In this document: in pieces, positions 1-9,560 of the stretch | Layout of the letters: each line of letters begins with the position of its first letter | Position numbering within the stretch: the stretch's first letter is position 1 | Source: Ligilactobacillus araffinosus DSM 20653 | GTDB taxonomy: Bacteria; Bacillota; Bacilli; Lactobacillales; Lactobacillaceae | DNA length: 64,000 bases | Assembly (NCBI RefSeq): GCF_001435375.1 | Contig: NZ_AYYZ01000029.1 | Location: 132,936 to 196,935 of the forward strand | Reading direction: 5' to 3' | Program-made: the position numbers and the translations under genes | Notes under the pieces: generated by a model | Databases searched by the model: none | What the model saw: the letters and a program-made list of their open reading frames with translations, nothing else | What the model was told of the DNA's origin: nothing

Positions 1-815
1 GGACCCCAACAATGGGAGGCTTTGTCTTTAATTTTGTAATTTTGATTACCGGGATTATTGTCCCGCTTGTTTATAAATGCTTAAATCCAAGTGTTTTAGT
101 ACTTGATTTTATTTTGATTTTGTATGGCTTTCTTGGGTTTTGGGATGACTCAATCAAATTATGGAAGAAACAAAATGAAGGGCTAAAACCGTGGCAGAAA
201 CTTGCCGGGCAGATTCTTGGCGGAATCGTTTTTCTGGCAGTCTACTATTTTGAAGGCTTTCCGTTCTCAATCAGTTTCTTTGGTCATGAAATTCATTTAG
301 GATTTCTTTACGCTTTGTTCGTCATGTTCTGGTTAGTTGGATTTTCAAATGCGGTTAATTTAACGGATGGAATTGATGGCTTGGTTGCGGGACAGTCGAT
401 CATTGCTTTTGGAGCATATGCAGTCATTGCGTGGGCTCAAGATCAGTTCGGTGTTTTGATTTTCTGCGTTGCTGTAATGGGGGCATTGGTTGCATTTTTG
501 TTCTTTAACCACAAGCCAGCAAAAATTTTTATGGGTGATATGGGTTCCCTTGCCCTTGGGGGTGCGCTTGCAGCTGTTTCAATTTTAGTTCATCACGAGT
601 TGTCGCTACTTGTGATTGGAATTATCTTTGTAATTGAAACCGCAAGTGTAATTCTTCAGGTAACATTTTTCCGGTTAACTGGGAAGCGAATTTTTAAAAT
701 GAGTCCAATTCATCACCACTTTGAAATGTGTGGCTGGAATGAATGGCAAATTGACATTGTTTTTTGGATCGTCGGTTTAATTGCTGCTGCGATTTCAGTA
801 ATGGTAATTTTATAA
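1..815 (+). CDS. mraY: Phospho-N-acetylmuramoyl-pentapeptide-transferase (MraY), 5' end outside window
   Basis: MraY moves phospho-MurNAc-pentapeptide from UDP onto undecaprenyl phosphate in the cytoplasmic membrane, making lipid I. The frame is open from the first base and reads TPTMGG at once, the conserved motif near the N-terminus of the family, so the ATG at 12 is internal and roughly 50 residues are missing. Visible family motifs are the Asp-rich NLTDGIDGL and the HHHFE motif near the end, set among many hydrophobic segments. It is followed after 24 bases by murD, as in the usual division and cell-wall cluster. Identification is secure. Confidence 0.97.
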   Translation, partial: TPTMGGFVFNFVILITGIIVPLVYKCLNPSVLVLDFILILYGFLGFWDDSIKLWKKQNEGLKPWQKLAGQILGGIVFLAVYYFEGFPFSISFFGHEIHLGFLYALFVMFWLVGFSNAVNLTDGIDGLVAGQSIIAFGAYAVIAWAQDQFGVLIFCVAVMGALVAFLFFNHKPAKIFMGDMGSLALGGALAAVSILVHHELSLLVIGIIFVIETASVILQVTFFRLTGKRIFKMSPIHHHFEMCGWNEWQIDIVFWIVGLIAAAISVMVIL

Positions 816-839
816 AATATTAGGAAGAAGTTAGTTGTC

Positions 840-2219
840 ATGAAAAACATTAGTTCTTACCAAAATAAACAAGTTCTTGTAATCGGAATGGGAAAAAGCG
901 GGGTAAATTCAGCTAAACTTTTAATCAAGTTAGGAGCACAAGTAATTGTCAATGACAAGACTGATCAGCCTGATCAATCACAAGTCGATGAACTTAAAAA
1001 AATCGGGGTGAAGGTTGTTACTGGTAGTCACCCACTTGAGTTACTGGATGGAACAACGACGGTTGTTAAGAATCCGGTTGTTCCATATAACAACCCGTTA
1101 GTTGCGAAAGCAATTGAAGAAAAAATTTCAGTTATTACCGAACCTGAACTTGCATATCAGGTTTTAGATGCAACCATGATCGGAATTACCGGAACTAATG
1201 GAAAAACAACGACAACAACAATGATTACGGAAATGTTAAATCGGAACCGGTCAAAGGGTAAAGCCTATGCAGCTGGAAATATTGGAATTCCGGCAACGGA
1301 AATTGCGCAACAGGCAACCTCCGATGATGTGATGGTAACTGAATTATCAAGTTTCCAATTAATGGGAATTAAAACGTTACATCCACACATTGCGGTTTTA
1401 ACTAATATTTATGAAGCTCATACAGATTGGCACGGATCACACGCCAATTATGTGAATGCCAAAATGCGGATTCTCATGAATCAAACGGAGAATGATTATT
1501 TTGTTGTTAACTGGGATAATGAAGAAGCCCGGCAATTTAGCAAGCATACTCAAGCAACCGTTGTTCCGTTTTCACGTGAAGGACGAACAGAAGAGGGCGC
1601 ATACGAAAGGGACGGAGTACTTTATTTCAAAGGCGAGAAGATCATCGATGCTGATCAAATTGGTGTTCCAGGCTTGCACAACGTTGAAAATGCGCTTGCT
1701 GCCCTTGCTGTTGCCAAATTAATGGGACAAACAACTGAAAATATCAAAGAAGTTTTGCAACAGTTTACAGGTGTGCGTCACCGAATGCAATATATTACAA
1801 CTTTTAATGAACGCAAATTTTACAACGATTCAAAGGCAACAGATATTGAAGCGACCCAAAAAGCATTAGATGGATTTAATCAATCAGTTGTTTTACTGGC
1901 AGGAGGGCTTGATCGTGGATTCAAATTTGATCGATTAGTACCGTATTTTAAAAAGCATGTACGAGCATTAGTTGTGTTTGGCGAAACAGCCGGTTTGATG
2001 GCTAATGCTGGGAAAAAAGCTGGAATAAAAGAAATTGTAAAGACCAAGAATGCGGTTACGGCAGTTCCTGAAGCATACCAGTTAAGCCAGCCTGGTGATG
2101 TGATTTTACTCTCACCTGCATGTGCAAGTTGGGATCAATGGCCAACTTTTGAAGTCCGCGGAGATCAGTACATTAAAGCGGTCGAAGATTTGATCAAGAA
2201 AAAGGAGGAAGCAAAATGA
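840..2219 (+). CDS. murD: UDP-N-acetylmuramoylalanine--D-glutamate ligase
   Basis: This cytoplasmic Mur ligase adds D-glutamate to UDP-MurNAc-L-Ala using ATP. The 459 residues match the family's length. The N-terminal Rossmann part reads [10 protein letters not shown]; the ATP-binding loop is [10 protein letters not shown]; the central domain has [14 protein letters not shown], and the C-terminal domain has [10 protein letters not shown]. The ATG start follows an AGGAAG ribosome site. The stop overlaps the murG start in an ATGA arrangement, which indicates translational coupling. Confidence 0.97.
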   Translation: MKNISSYQNKQVLVIGMGKSGVNSAKLLIKLGAQVIVNDKTDQPDQSQVDELKKIGVKVVTGSHPLELLDGTTTVVKNPVVPYNNPLVAKAIEEKISVITEPELAYQVLDATMIGITGTNGKTTTTTMITEMLNRNRSKGKAYAAGNIGIPATEIAQQATSDDVMVTELSSFQLMGIKTLHPHIAVLTNIYEAHTDWHGSHANYVNAKMRILMNQTENDYFVVNWDNEEARQFSKHTQATVVPFSREGRTEEGAYERDGVLYFKGEKIIDADQIGVPGLHNVENALAALAVAKLMGQTTENIKEVLQQFTGVRHRMQYITTFNERKFYNDSKATDIEATQKALDGFNQSVVLLAGGLDRGFKFDRLVPYFKKHVRALVVFGETAGLMANAGKKAGIKEIVKTKNAVTAVPEAYQLSQPGDVILLSPACASWDQWPTFEVRGDQYIKAVEDLIKKKEEAK

Positions 2220-3313
2220 GGATATTAGTTTCTGGCGGTGGGACTGGAGGACATATTTATCCAGCCCTTGCATTAATTGATGAAGCCAAGAAAAAAGATC
2301 CAACAACGAAGGTTTTGTATGTTGGAACTAATCGCGGGCTTGAAAGCCGAATCGTTCCGGATGCGGGAATTGATTTTAAAACAATTGAGATTCAAGGCTT
2401 TAAACGGTCGCTTTCATTGGAAAACTTTAAGACGGTTTATTTGTTCTTAAAGAGTATTCATGAATCCAAAAAGATTATTAAAGAATTTAAGCCTGATGTC
2501 GTTGTTGGAACTGGCGGCTATGTTTGTGGATCAGTCGTTTTTGCGGCATCACAAATGCATATTCCGACTATCATTCATGAACAAAACAGTGTTGCCGGAG
2601 TAACCAATAAGTTTTTAAGTCATTTTGTTGATAAGGTTGCAATTTGTTTTGACGATGTTCGTTCAAATTTTCCTGAAAACAAAATTGTGTTTACCGGAAA
2701 TCCGCGGGCACAACAAGTTGCATATATGGAAAACAAAAATCGATTAGAAGAATATGGGTTAAAAGATAATTATCCGACTGTTTTGATTTTTGGAGGATCA
2801 CGAGGTGCGGAGGGCATTAATCAAGCTGCGTTAGATGCAGCTTCAAAGTTTAAGGATCAAGCTTACCAAGTTCTTTTTGTAACTGGTCAGGTTCATTACG
2901 AAGAAATTAAAAAACAGGCAGCTCAAAAAGAGATTCCTTCGAATATGGTGATTCAGCCATATATTGGTAATATGCCTGAAATCCTTCCGGAAATTGATTT
3001 GATTGTTGGTCGTGCAGGTGCAACAAGTTTAGCTGAAATTACGGCTCTTGGAATTCCTTCAATCTTAATTCCAAGTCCATACGTAACCGCTGATCATCAG
3101 ACTAAAAATGCGATGAGTTTGGTAAACAGGAATGCTGCTAAAATGATTACCGAAAAGGAATTAACAGGTGCAAAATTAGCTGATGTCGTTGATCAATTGA
3201 TGAATGATTCAACTCAACGAAGTGAAATGGCGAAGAATGCTTCAGATGCAGGAGTGCGGGATGCGGCCGATCGGTTGTATAATGTATTAAAAGATTTGGT
3301 TAACCAAAAATAA
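2216..3313 (+). CDS. murG: Undecaprenyl-diphospho-muramoylpentapeptide N-acetylglucosaminyltransferase
   Basis: MurG is a GT28 glycosyltransferase on the inner membrane face that converts lipid I to lipid II. The N-terminal glycine loop [13 protein letters not shown] and the C-terminal donor-binding stretch [10 protein letters not shown] are visible; 365 residues is normal. It starts inside the end of murD with a strong AAGGAGG site 5' of its ATG. divIB follows within a few bases. Confidence 0.97.
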   Translation: MRILVSGGGTGGHIYPALALIDEAKKKDPTTKVLYVGTNRGLESRIVPDAGIDFKTIEIQGFKRSLSLENFKTVYLFLKSIHESKKIIKEFKPDVVVGTGGYVCGSVVFAASQMHIPTIIHEQNSVAGVTNKFLSHFVDKVAICFDDVRSNFPENKIVFTGNPRAQQVAYMENKNRLEEYGLKDNYPTVLIFGGSRGAEGINQAALDAASKFKDQAYQVLFVTGQVHYEEIKKQAAQKEIPSNMVIQPYIGNMPEILPEIDLIVGRAGATSLAEITALGIPSILIPSPYVTADHQTKNAMSLVNRNAAKMITEKELTGAKLADVVDQLMNDSTQRSEMAKNASDAGVRDAADRLYNVLKDLVNQK

Positions 3314-3336
3314 GTTTGAGGGATAATGATATCAAA

Positions 3337-4167
3337 ATGAAGAAACTCAAAAAGTCAAATGCCGAGTTAACCCCATGGGAAAAGGCACAAAAGAAACGCA
3401 AACAAGCCAAAAAACATCATCGGCCAACGACTGCCCGGTCCTTTGTAAAAAAACTTCCGCGGACAAATAGTTTACGGAAACAGCGACTTGCAAAGGGAAC
3501 AATTGCGTTAATTGCGTTTTTTGGAATCACGTTTGCAGTATCGTTATTTTTCATTCTTCCGTTTAGCAGAATCCTTTCACTTCAGGTGAATACGAATGAC
3601 GATGCAACCCGAACAGCTGTTGTGAAAGCAAGTAATTTGCATTACTACGAATCATTGTTTGGGGTATGGCCTGAAACTGCGAAGATTGAAAATCAGATCC
3701 ATGAAAAGGTTCCCTCTGTAAAAAAAGCAACGATTCAATATCAGGGAACACATGTAAAGATAAACGTTGAAGAGTATCCAACAATTGGGTATGTAGTGAG
3801 AAATAATAAATATTACAAGTTGACTTCTTCAGGAATGATCGATAATTATGGATCGAATAATCCAAAAGAAAATTATCCGATTTTCTATAATTTTAAAAAT
3901 AAAGATCGTCTTCTTGAAATGACGAAGCAATTTAATAAATTACCAGCTAAAGTTAAAAAGGGAATTGCAGAAATTCACCTTGAACCGACGAAGGCCGATC
4001 CGGGTAAAATCAAATTGTATATGAACGACGGTAATCAAGTAATTGCTTCAATTGATACGTTTGCTGAAAAAATGCAATATTATCCAAGCATCGTTTCAAA
4101 GATGAATTACACGGGAGTTGTTGATCTGGAAGTTGGAGCGTACTCATATCCTTATGGTAAAAATTAA
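3337..4167 (+). CDS. divIB: Cell division protein DivIB (FtsQ family)
   Basis: DivIB is a bitopic divisome protein whose extracellular POTRA domain works with DivIC and FtsL. The protein has a very basic cytoplasmic N-terminus of about 50 residues rich in Lys and Arg, one transmembrane helix (around residues 48-72, GTIALIAFFGITFAVSLFF), then an FtsQ-type extracellular region. A longer reading from a TTG at 3316 is possible but has no ribosome site; I chose the ATG at 3337 because GAGGG precedes it, although the spacing of about 14 bases is long. The product is 276 residues. Confidence 0.9.
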   Translation: MKKLKKSNAELTPWEKAQKKRKQAKKHHRPTTARSFVKKLPRTNSLRKQRLAKGTIALIAFFGITFAVSLFFILPFSRILSLQVNTNDDATRTAVVKASNLHYYESLFGVWPETAKIENQIHEKVPSVKKATIQYQGTHVKINVEEYPTIGYVVRNNKYYKLTSSGMIDNYGSNNPKENYPIFYNFKNKDRLLEMTKQFNKLPAKVKKGIAEIHLEPTKADPGKIKLYMNDGNQVIASIDTFAEKMQYYPSIVSKMNYTGVVDLEVGAYSYPYGKN

Positions 4168-4225
4168 TATTTTTGAAAAAAACTCGGAAACCCTTGATTA
4201 AAGGTAGTAAATTGTTTTATTTATA

Positions 4226-4234
4226 TGGTAAAAT
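4226..4234 (+). promoter_or_regulatory. Extended -10 promoter for the ftsA-ftsZ group
   Basis: TGGTAAAAT is a TGn-extended -10 element, 62 bases before the ftsA start. No good -35 hexamer lies 17 bases upstream. It sits in the 128-base gap between divIB and ftsA and would give ftsAZ transcription separate from the upstream mur genes. Confidence 0.5.
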
Positions 4235-4295
4235 TTAAACTAAGATACTTTTCTTGAAACTAATTAAGAAAAACTGGATTGGAGGATAAAAAAAG

Positions 4296-5666
4296 GTGGA
4301 AAATTCCGGAATTTATGTAGGATTGGACATCGGAACAACTTCGATCAAAGTCGTAATTGCAGAATTTATGAAAGGCCAGTTAAATATTATTGGCTATGGC
4401 AGTTCACATTCCGCTGGCTTGTCACGTGGTGTAATTGTAGACATTGACCAAGTTGTTGCTACAATTAAGGAAACAATTAAACAAGCAGAACAAAAAGCAA
4501 ACATTGAAATTGAAAATGTAACGGTTGGGGTTCCAGCCAATATGTTACAAATTCAACGGTGCAAAGGCATGATCGCGGTTGGCGGTCAAGATGGCAATTC
4601 TGCTGAGATTACAGATGAGGATGTTCACGAAGTTACCCGGGCAGCGTTAGTTCAAAATTTGCCGCCAGAACGTGATGTGATCGATATCGTTCCAGACGAG
4701 TTCTTTGTTGATGACATTGATAATATTAAAGATCCGCGTGGAATGATGGGCGTTCGGTTAGAGATGCAAGGAGTAATGTACACAGGCCCGAAGACAATTT
4801 TACATAATATTCGTAAATGTGTTCAACGAGCAGGATTAAAGATTCAAGATATTGTGGTTGCTCCGATTGCACTTTCTGAATATGCATTGAGTGATGCCGA
4901 ACAGGACTTTGGGGCGGTTTTGATCGATCTTGGTGGTGGTCAAACAACGGCGGCTGTTGTTCATGATCATAAAGTAAAGTATACTTATGTTGATCAGGAA
5001 GGCGGCGACTACGTAACCCGCGACATTTCAATTGTTTTGAATACATCCTTTGAAAATGCTGAAACGTTGAAGCGGAATTACGGGTATGCCCTTGCTGAAA
5101 TGGCTTCATCTGAGGATTCAATTCCAGTTGAAGTTGTTGGTCAACAAGAGGATGAAATGGTTACTGAAGAATATCTTTCAGAAATTATTGAAGCTCGAAT
5201 GCGGCAAATTTTTGAAAAAATTAAGCAATCACTTGGAAGCATTAATGCTTTTCAGCTTCCAGGTGGAGTCGTTTTAACAGGTGGAATGGCTGCATTACAA
5301 GGAGTAACAGAGCTAGCACAAGAAATTTTTGAGGTTCCGGTAAAAATTTTCTATCCTCAAGAAATGAATTTACGTTCACCACAATTCTCACAAGTTATTG
5401 GTTTAATTGAAGACACAACTCGTCAAAATGAAATCAATATGGTTGTTAAGAGCACATTGAATAACATTGACACTGTTGTAAAACAAGAACCAGTGCAAGC
5501 TTCTTCAATGAAAGTCGTTAAAAAGACTAACATGAAGAACGTAAAGACAAAACCGCGGAAAGCGGCTAAACCAGTTGAGAAACAAGCTAAACAAGATAAG
5601 TCAGCTGAAAAGAAGCATCATTCGATTTCAGGTTTGAAAGATTGGTTTGGCAGTTTCTTTGATTAA
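4296..5666 (+). CDS. ftsA: Cell division protein FtsA
   Basis: FtsA is the actin-like ATPase that tethers FtsZ to the membrane. The first phosphate-binding motif is GLDIGTTSIKVVIAE, and the later DLGGGQTTAAVVHD and TGGMAALQG match the second phosphate and adenosine motifs. The C-terminus has a Lys-rich linker ending in a short amphipathic helix, SGLKDWFGSFF, the membrane-targeting segment. The start codon is GTG preceded by GGAGG about 12 bases away. 456 residues is slightly long because of the linker. Confidence 0.97.
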   Translation: MENSGIYVGLDIGTTSIKVVIAEFMKGQLNIIGYGSSHSAGLSRGVIVDIDQVVATIKETIKQAEQKANIEIENVTVGVPANMLQIQRCKGMIAVGGQDGNSAEITDEDVHEVTRAALVQNLPPERDVIDIVPDEFFVDDIDNIKDPRGMMGVRLEMQGVMYTGPKTILHNIRKCVQRAGLKIQDIVVAPIALSEYALSDAEQDFGAVLIDLGGGQTTAAVVHDHKVKYTYVDQEGGDYVTRDISIVLNTSFENAETLKRNYGYALAEMASSEDSIPVEVVGQQEDEMVTEEYLSEIIEARMRQIFEKIKQSLGSINAFQLPGGVVLTGGMAALQGVTELAQEIFEVPVKIFYPQEMNLRSPQFSQVIGLIEDTTRQNEINMVVKSTLNNIDTVVKQEPVQASSMKVVKKTNMKNVKTKPRKAAKPVEKQAKQDKSAEKKHHSISGLKDWFGSFFD

Positions 5667-5705
5667 TTAGTTTAAGAAACAGATTAAATAACGGAGGAGA
5701 ACTAA

Positions 5706-6947
5706 ATGGACTATGAAGTAGACGAAAACAACAAGGCAAACATTAAAGTAATCGGCGTCGGCGGTGCTGGTGGTAACGCGGTTAACCGGATGATTGCTGA
5801 AGACGTTAAGGGTGTTGAATTTATTGCTGCAAATACAGATGTTCAAGCATTAAAAAATTCAAATGCTGAAACAAAAATTCAATTAGGACCAAAATTGACA
5901 AAGGGGCTTGGGGCAGGTGCTAACCCTGATATCGGTGAAAAAGCTGCTGAAGAAAGTGAAGAACAAATTTCTGAAGCTTTACAAGGCGCTAACATGATCT
6001 TTGTTACTGCCGGAATGGGTGGCGGTACCGGTACCGGTGCAGCTCCAGTAATTGCAAAGGTTGCAAAGGAAATGGGTGCATTAACTGTGGGGGTCGTAAC
6101 CCGTCCATTCTCATTTGAAGGTCCAAAGCGTGCCCGTTTTGCCGCTGAAGGCGTTCAAAAGATGAAGGAACACGTTGATACTTTGATCATCATTGCTAAT
6201 AACCGTTTGTTAGAAATTGTTGATAAAAAGACTCCAATGCTTCAAGCATTCCAAGAAGCAGATAATGTTTTGCGTCAAGGTGTTCAAGGAATCACTGATT
6301 TGATTACGTCACCAGGTTACGTTAACTTGGACTTTGCCGACGTTACAACTGTGATGAAGGATAAAGGTTCAGCTTTGATGGGAATTGGTTCAGCAAACGG
6401 TGAAAACCGGATTGAAGAAGCAACTAAGAAAGCTATTTCATCACCATTGTTGGAAGTTTCAATTGATGGGGCTGAACAAGTGCTGTTAAACATTACTGGC
6501 GGTCCAGATTTGAGCTTGTTTGAAGCTCAAACTGCTTCAGAAATTGTAACGGACGCTGCTTCAAGTGACGTTAATATTATCTTTGGGACATCAATTAACG
6601 AAAATCTCGAAGATGAAGTGGTTGTTACCGTAATTGCAACCGGAATTGACAAAAAGCGCAACGCTCGTAAACCAGTTAAGAAGCCGGCTTCAAACGGAAT
6701 TTTAAATTCAAACCGGAACGCTGCTTCAAGTCAACCAGCATCAAGTTCACGAGGAAATGATCCACTTGCTGATTGGGACATTACAACTGAAATGAACGGT
6801 AATTCTCATGTAGCAAACCAACGTGATAATTTCCAAGACGTTGAAAAGAAAGACTTTAATGTATTTGGTTCTGATTCATCAAATAATAATTTTGATCAAG
6901 ATGATGATGACAGTATGCCACCATTCTTGCGTCATCGTCGGAAATAG
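5706..6947 (+). CDS. ftsZ: Cell division GTPase FtsZ
   Basis: FtsZ is the tubulin-like GTPase that forms the Z ring. The GTP-binding signature [15 protein letters not shown] is present, as are the N-terminal [15 protein letters not shown] and the synergy-loop region NLDFADV. After an Asn/Ser-rich linker (residues about 320-400) the protein ends in [10 protein letters not shown], the conserved C-terminal tail bound by FtsA and SepF. The ribosome site is GGAGGAG. The gene is 40 bases after ftsA and 18 before sepF. Confidence 0.98.
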   Translation: MDYEVDENNKANIKVIGVGGAGGNAVNRMIAEDVKGVEFIAANTDVQALKNSNAETKIQLGPKLTKGLGAGANPDIGEKAAEESEEQISEALQGANMIFVTAGMGGGTGTGAAPVIAKVAKEMGALTVGVVTRPFSFEGPKRARFAAEGVQKMKEHVDTLIIIANNRLLEIVDKKTPMLQAFQEADNVLRQGVQGITDLITSPGYVNLDFADVTTVMKDKGSALMGIGSANGENRIEEATKKAISSPLLEVSIDGAEQVLLNITGGPDLSLFEAQTASEIVTDAASSDVNIIFGTSINENLEDEVVVTVIATGIDKKRNARKPVKKPASNGILNSNRNAASSQPASSSRGNDPLADWDITTEMNGNSHVANQRDNFQDVEKKDFNVFGSDSSNNNFDQDDDDSMPPFLRHRRK

Positions 6948-6965
6948 TGAAGGAGGCTTGAGGTC

Positions 6966-7397
6966 ATGTCATTAACTGATCGGATTAGTCATTTTTTTAA
7001 TGGATACGACGATGAAACGGAATATGATAATTATGATAATGGTTCATCACAAGTAAGAACAGAAAGTGAAGGGCCTCAGGGCAATCAAAAAAATCGAATT
7101 ATGTCAATTGTAGGTAAAGGTGATCATTCGCAAAAAAAGATCATGTTGTTCGAACCCCGGGTGTTTTCAGATGCTAAGCAAATCGCATCCCGCCTTTTAA
7201 ATGGGCAAGCAGCAATTATCAATTTTGAACGGATGGACAACCAACAATCGCGTCGAATCGTTGATTTCTTATCAGGGGTGACTTATGCCATTGATGGGGA
7301 TATTAAACGAATCGGTGAACAAATTTTTCTATGCACTCCGTCTGAATTTTCAGTTGAAGGAATGCTTAATGAAGCCGTCAAGCTTCAAGACTTTTAG
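6966..7397 (+). CDS. sepF: Cell division protein SepF
   Basis: SepF bundles FtsZ filaments and helps anchor them. This 143-residue protein has a variable acidic N-terminal part, then a SepF core: [20 protein letters not shown] and [20 protein letters not shown]. It lies directly after ftsZ with an AAGGAGG site. The ylmD and ylmE genes that separate ftsZ and sepF in Bacillus subtilis are absent here. Confidence 0.94.
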   Translation: MSLTDRISHFFNGYDDETEYDNYDNGSSQVRTESEGPQGNQKNRIMSIVGKGDHSQKKIMLFEPRVFSDAKQIASRLLNGQAAIINFERMDNQQSRRIVDFLSGVTYAIDGDIKRIGEQIFLCTPSEFSVEGMLNEAVKLQDF

Positions 7398-7411
7398 TAA
7401 GGAGTCAGAAA

Positions 7412-7669
7412 GTGTTAGTAGGAATTATTAATGGCCTATTTCAACTTTATACGTTGGCAATTGTTGTGTATTGCTTAATGTCATGGTTCCCGGGGGCTTT
7501 ACAGACTAAGTTTGGAATGTTTTTAGACCGGATCGTGAGTCCGTTCTTAAATCTTTTCCATTTTATTCCACCGATTTTTAACATCGATTTTTCACCAATC
7601 ATTGCGTTGATTGTACTGGAATTGGTTGAACAAGGTTTTTTCTTCCTCTTACGGATTTTGATTGGATAA
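7412..7669 (+). CDS. ylmG: YggT/YlmG family membrane protein
   Basis: This is a small YggT-family integral membrane protein (85 residues) with two hydrophobic segments, about residues 4-24 and 57-80. The family is found beside sepF and divIVA and has a poorly defined role in division or membrane organisation. The start codon is GTG behind AAGGAGTC. Confidence 0.88.
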   Translation: MLVGIINGLFQLYTLAIVVYCLMSWFPGALQTKFGMFLDRIVSPFLNLFHFIPPIFNIDFSPIIALIVLELVEQGFFFLLRILIG

Positions 7670-7685
7670 TTGAGGTTAATTTCAG

Positions 7686-8468
7686 ATGAATGATGGAATT
7701 TACCAGCATTTTCGAAAAGAGGAACGGGTAACAATTGACCAAATTGCATCTTATATTTCGGAAGCGGAATTAAATTATGCGCCGGTGTTAACTGATTTTT
7801 TTAATCCGCGAGAGCGGTTTATTGCTCAGGCATTGATTGGAAAGAATTTGGTAATTCAAATGGCAACCCAAGGTGGTTATCAAAATGCTGATCGAAAACG
7901 GGTTTTATTTTATCCCCAGTATTTTGAACCGCAAGTTGAGGATTTTGAAATTCAAGTTCTTGAAGTTAATTATCCGGTTAAGTTTGCATCATTGCATCAT
8001 GGACAAATTTTAGGTGCGCTTGTCCATTCGGGGATTACACGAAATGTTCTTGGCGATATCATAACTGATGGAACACGCTGGCAATTGATTGTTGAAAAGA
8101 AAATTGCACCATTTTTGATTAGTCAGCTTGATCGAATCGGGCGAACAAAGGTGAAGCTTAATCCGAAAAAGTTGTCAGAGCTGTTGACGCCAGAAAGTGC
8201 ATGGCAAGAAGCGCATTTACTTGTTAGTTCACAGCGAATTGATAGTATTATCGCTAGCAGCTATCATTTGTCACGTGGTAAAGCGAAAGAGCTGATTGAA
8301 AACGACAAGGTTCAATTAAATTGGATGGAAGTTGCTCGTCCAGATTACATGGTCAGCATTCGCGATATTATTTCAGTGCGTGGCTACGGACGAATTCGAT
8401 TAGATGCAATTGGGGGAACGACCCATAAAGGAAAGTTGAAAGCTGAAATGGCAATTATTCGGAAGTAG
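7686..8468 (+). CDS. ylmH: S4-domain RNA-binding protein YlmH
   Basis: The 260-residue protein matches YlmH: an N-terminal region of unknown fold and a C-terminal S4 RNA-binding domain (about residues 182-245, QRIDSIIASSYHLSRGKAKE onward). YlmH relatives bind ribosomes or RNA; a ribosome-rescue role has been proposed for the family. It sits in the standard place between ylmG and divIVA. Confidence 0.92.
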   Translation: MNDGIYQHFRKEERVTIDQIASYISEAELNYAPVLTDFFNPRERFIAQALIGKNLVIQMATQGGYQNADRKRVLFYPQYFEPQVEDFEIQVLEVNYPVKFASLHHGQILGALVHSGITRNVLGDIITDGTRWQLIVEKKIAPFLISQLDRIGRTKVKLNPKKLSELLTPESAWQEAHLLVSSQRIDSIIASSYHLSRGKAKELIENDKVQLNWMEVARPDYMVSIRDIISVRGYGRIRLDAIGGTTHKGKLKAEMAIIRK

Positions 8469-8501
8469 TCCATTTAGACAATAGCGTGTCAATTATTTTA
8501 A

Positions 8502-8510
8502 TGATAAAAT
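8502..8510 (+). promoter_or_regulatory. Extended -10 promoter for divIVA
   Basis: TGATAAAAT is a TGn-extended -10 element 24 bases before the divIVA ATG. No convincing -35 box is visible. It could uncouple divIVA expression from the ftsZ group. Confidence 0.4.
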
Positions 8511-8533
8511 AACTTATAGTGGAGGTGATAGGG

Positions 8534-9328
8534 ATGGCTTTGACTCCCTTGGATATTCATAATAAAGAATTTCACGTAAAATTACGTGGGTATGATCAAG
8601 ACGAAGTTAACGAATTCTTAGACCAAATTATCAAAGATTATGAAGCTTTGTTAAAGGAAAATGATTCACTTCGTGACAGCTTGGATCAAAATAAAGAAAA
8701 ATTAAAATACTTCAATGATTTGAAAGATTCTTTGAATCAATCAATTATTGTTGCTCAAGAAGCAGCTGATAAAGTTAAGGCAAACTCACAACGTGAAGCT
8801 GAAATTATCAACCGTGAAGCTCAAAAGCAAGGTCAAGACATTATTGATCAAGCAAATGAAAAGGCACGGAATATTATTGATGAAGCTTCAAAGAAAGCTA
8901 AGAAACTTGCAATTGAAACAGATGATTTGCGGAAGCAAGCACGGATTTTCCGGCAAAAACTTCAAGTAATGATGGAATCACAATTGGAAGTTGTTAAGGG
9001 CAGCGAATGGGACGAAATCTTGAAGCAAGGCAAGACAAGCAGCTATGAAGAAATTCAAGATGCAATTCGTCAAGACGAAACGTTGGATAAAGAAACTGCA
9101 CGTGAAATTAAGCCGGTTCAAGATGATGAAGAGTTTAACTTCCAACCAGTTGATCCAAATCCTCCTGAAGTTACTCCTGCAGACGATGGACAAGCGGAAA
9201 CAGTTGTTGTATTCCCTGATAATAATGATTCGACGACTGAAACGGATCCAACTTCACAAAGTGAATCTGAAAATTCAAGCAATGGCCTTCAAGGACAACA
9301 CTTTGCTGATACAGATGATTTAAATTAA
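8534..9328 (+). CDS. divIVA: Septum site/pole protein DivIVA
   Basis: DivIVA binds negatively curved membrane and recruits division and wall proteins. The conserved N-terminal lipid-binding segment LTPLDIHNKEF is followed by a coiled coil to about residue 160. The C-terminal third is acidic and rich in Ser, Thr, Asn and Gln, probably disordered. I chose the ATG at 8534 rather than the GTG at 8519 because GGAGGTGAT at 8521-8529 is correctly spaced for it and the family starts at this residue. The product is 264 residues. Confidence 0.94.
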   Translation: MALTPLDIHNKEFHVKLRGYDQDEVNEFLDQIIKDYEALLKENDSLRDSLDQNKEKLKYFNDLKDSLNQSIIVAQEAADKVKANSQREAEIINREAQKQGQDIIDQANEKARNIIDEASKKAKKLAIETDDLRKQARIFRQKLQVMMESQLEVVKGSEWDEILKQGKTSSYEEIQDAIRQDETLDKETAREIKPVQDDEEFNFQPVDPNPPEVTPADDGQAETVVVFPDNNDSTTETDPTSQSESENSSNGLQGQHFADTDDLN

Positions 9329-9359
9329 CTTGAAACACGACTTATTTTAAATACTTAAA

Positions 9360-9546
9360 AGCGAGTCAACGATGGTGAAAGGTTGATAGTCACTTTAAAG
9401 TAAGCCATCATTCAATCTATGAAATGCTGAATTTGGAGTAAGCATTTTCGGTTCACACCGTTATTTGTGATTAAAGTAGATTTGATAATCTAAAATTTGG
9501 GTGGTACCACGATAATCTCGTCCCTTGCGGATGAGATTATTTTTTT
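9360..9546 (+). promoter_or_regulatory. T-box riboswitch leader of ileS
   Basis: The T-box sequence GGGTGGTACCACG is at 9499-9511, directly before a terminator hairpin. The upstream region can form a Stem I, for example GATGG at 9371-9375 with CCATC about 30 bases later. An ATC triplet at 9415-9417 on the 3' side of Stem I is a candidate isoleucine specifier codon. T-boxes sense uncharged tRNA, here tRNA-Ile, and prevent termination; the TGGT in the T-box would pair with the tRNA's ACCA end. The specifier assignment is my inference; the T-box itself is certain. Confidence 0.93.
9512..9546 (+). terminator. Regulated terminator of the ileS T-box
   Basis: A stem pairing ATAATCTC with GAGATTAT, extended by TCC/GGA, is followed by a run of T. 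Its 5' arm overlaps the end of the T-box antiterminator, so the two structures exclude each other. Confidence 0.92.
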
Positions 9547-9560
9547 GAAAGGAGAAAACG

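Noticed and set aside
9360-9546. ileS leader as a new riboswitch
   Set aside because: The T-box motif and overlapping terminator identify a known class.
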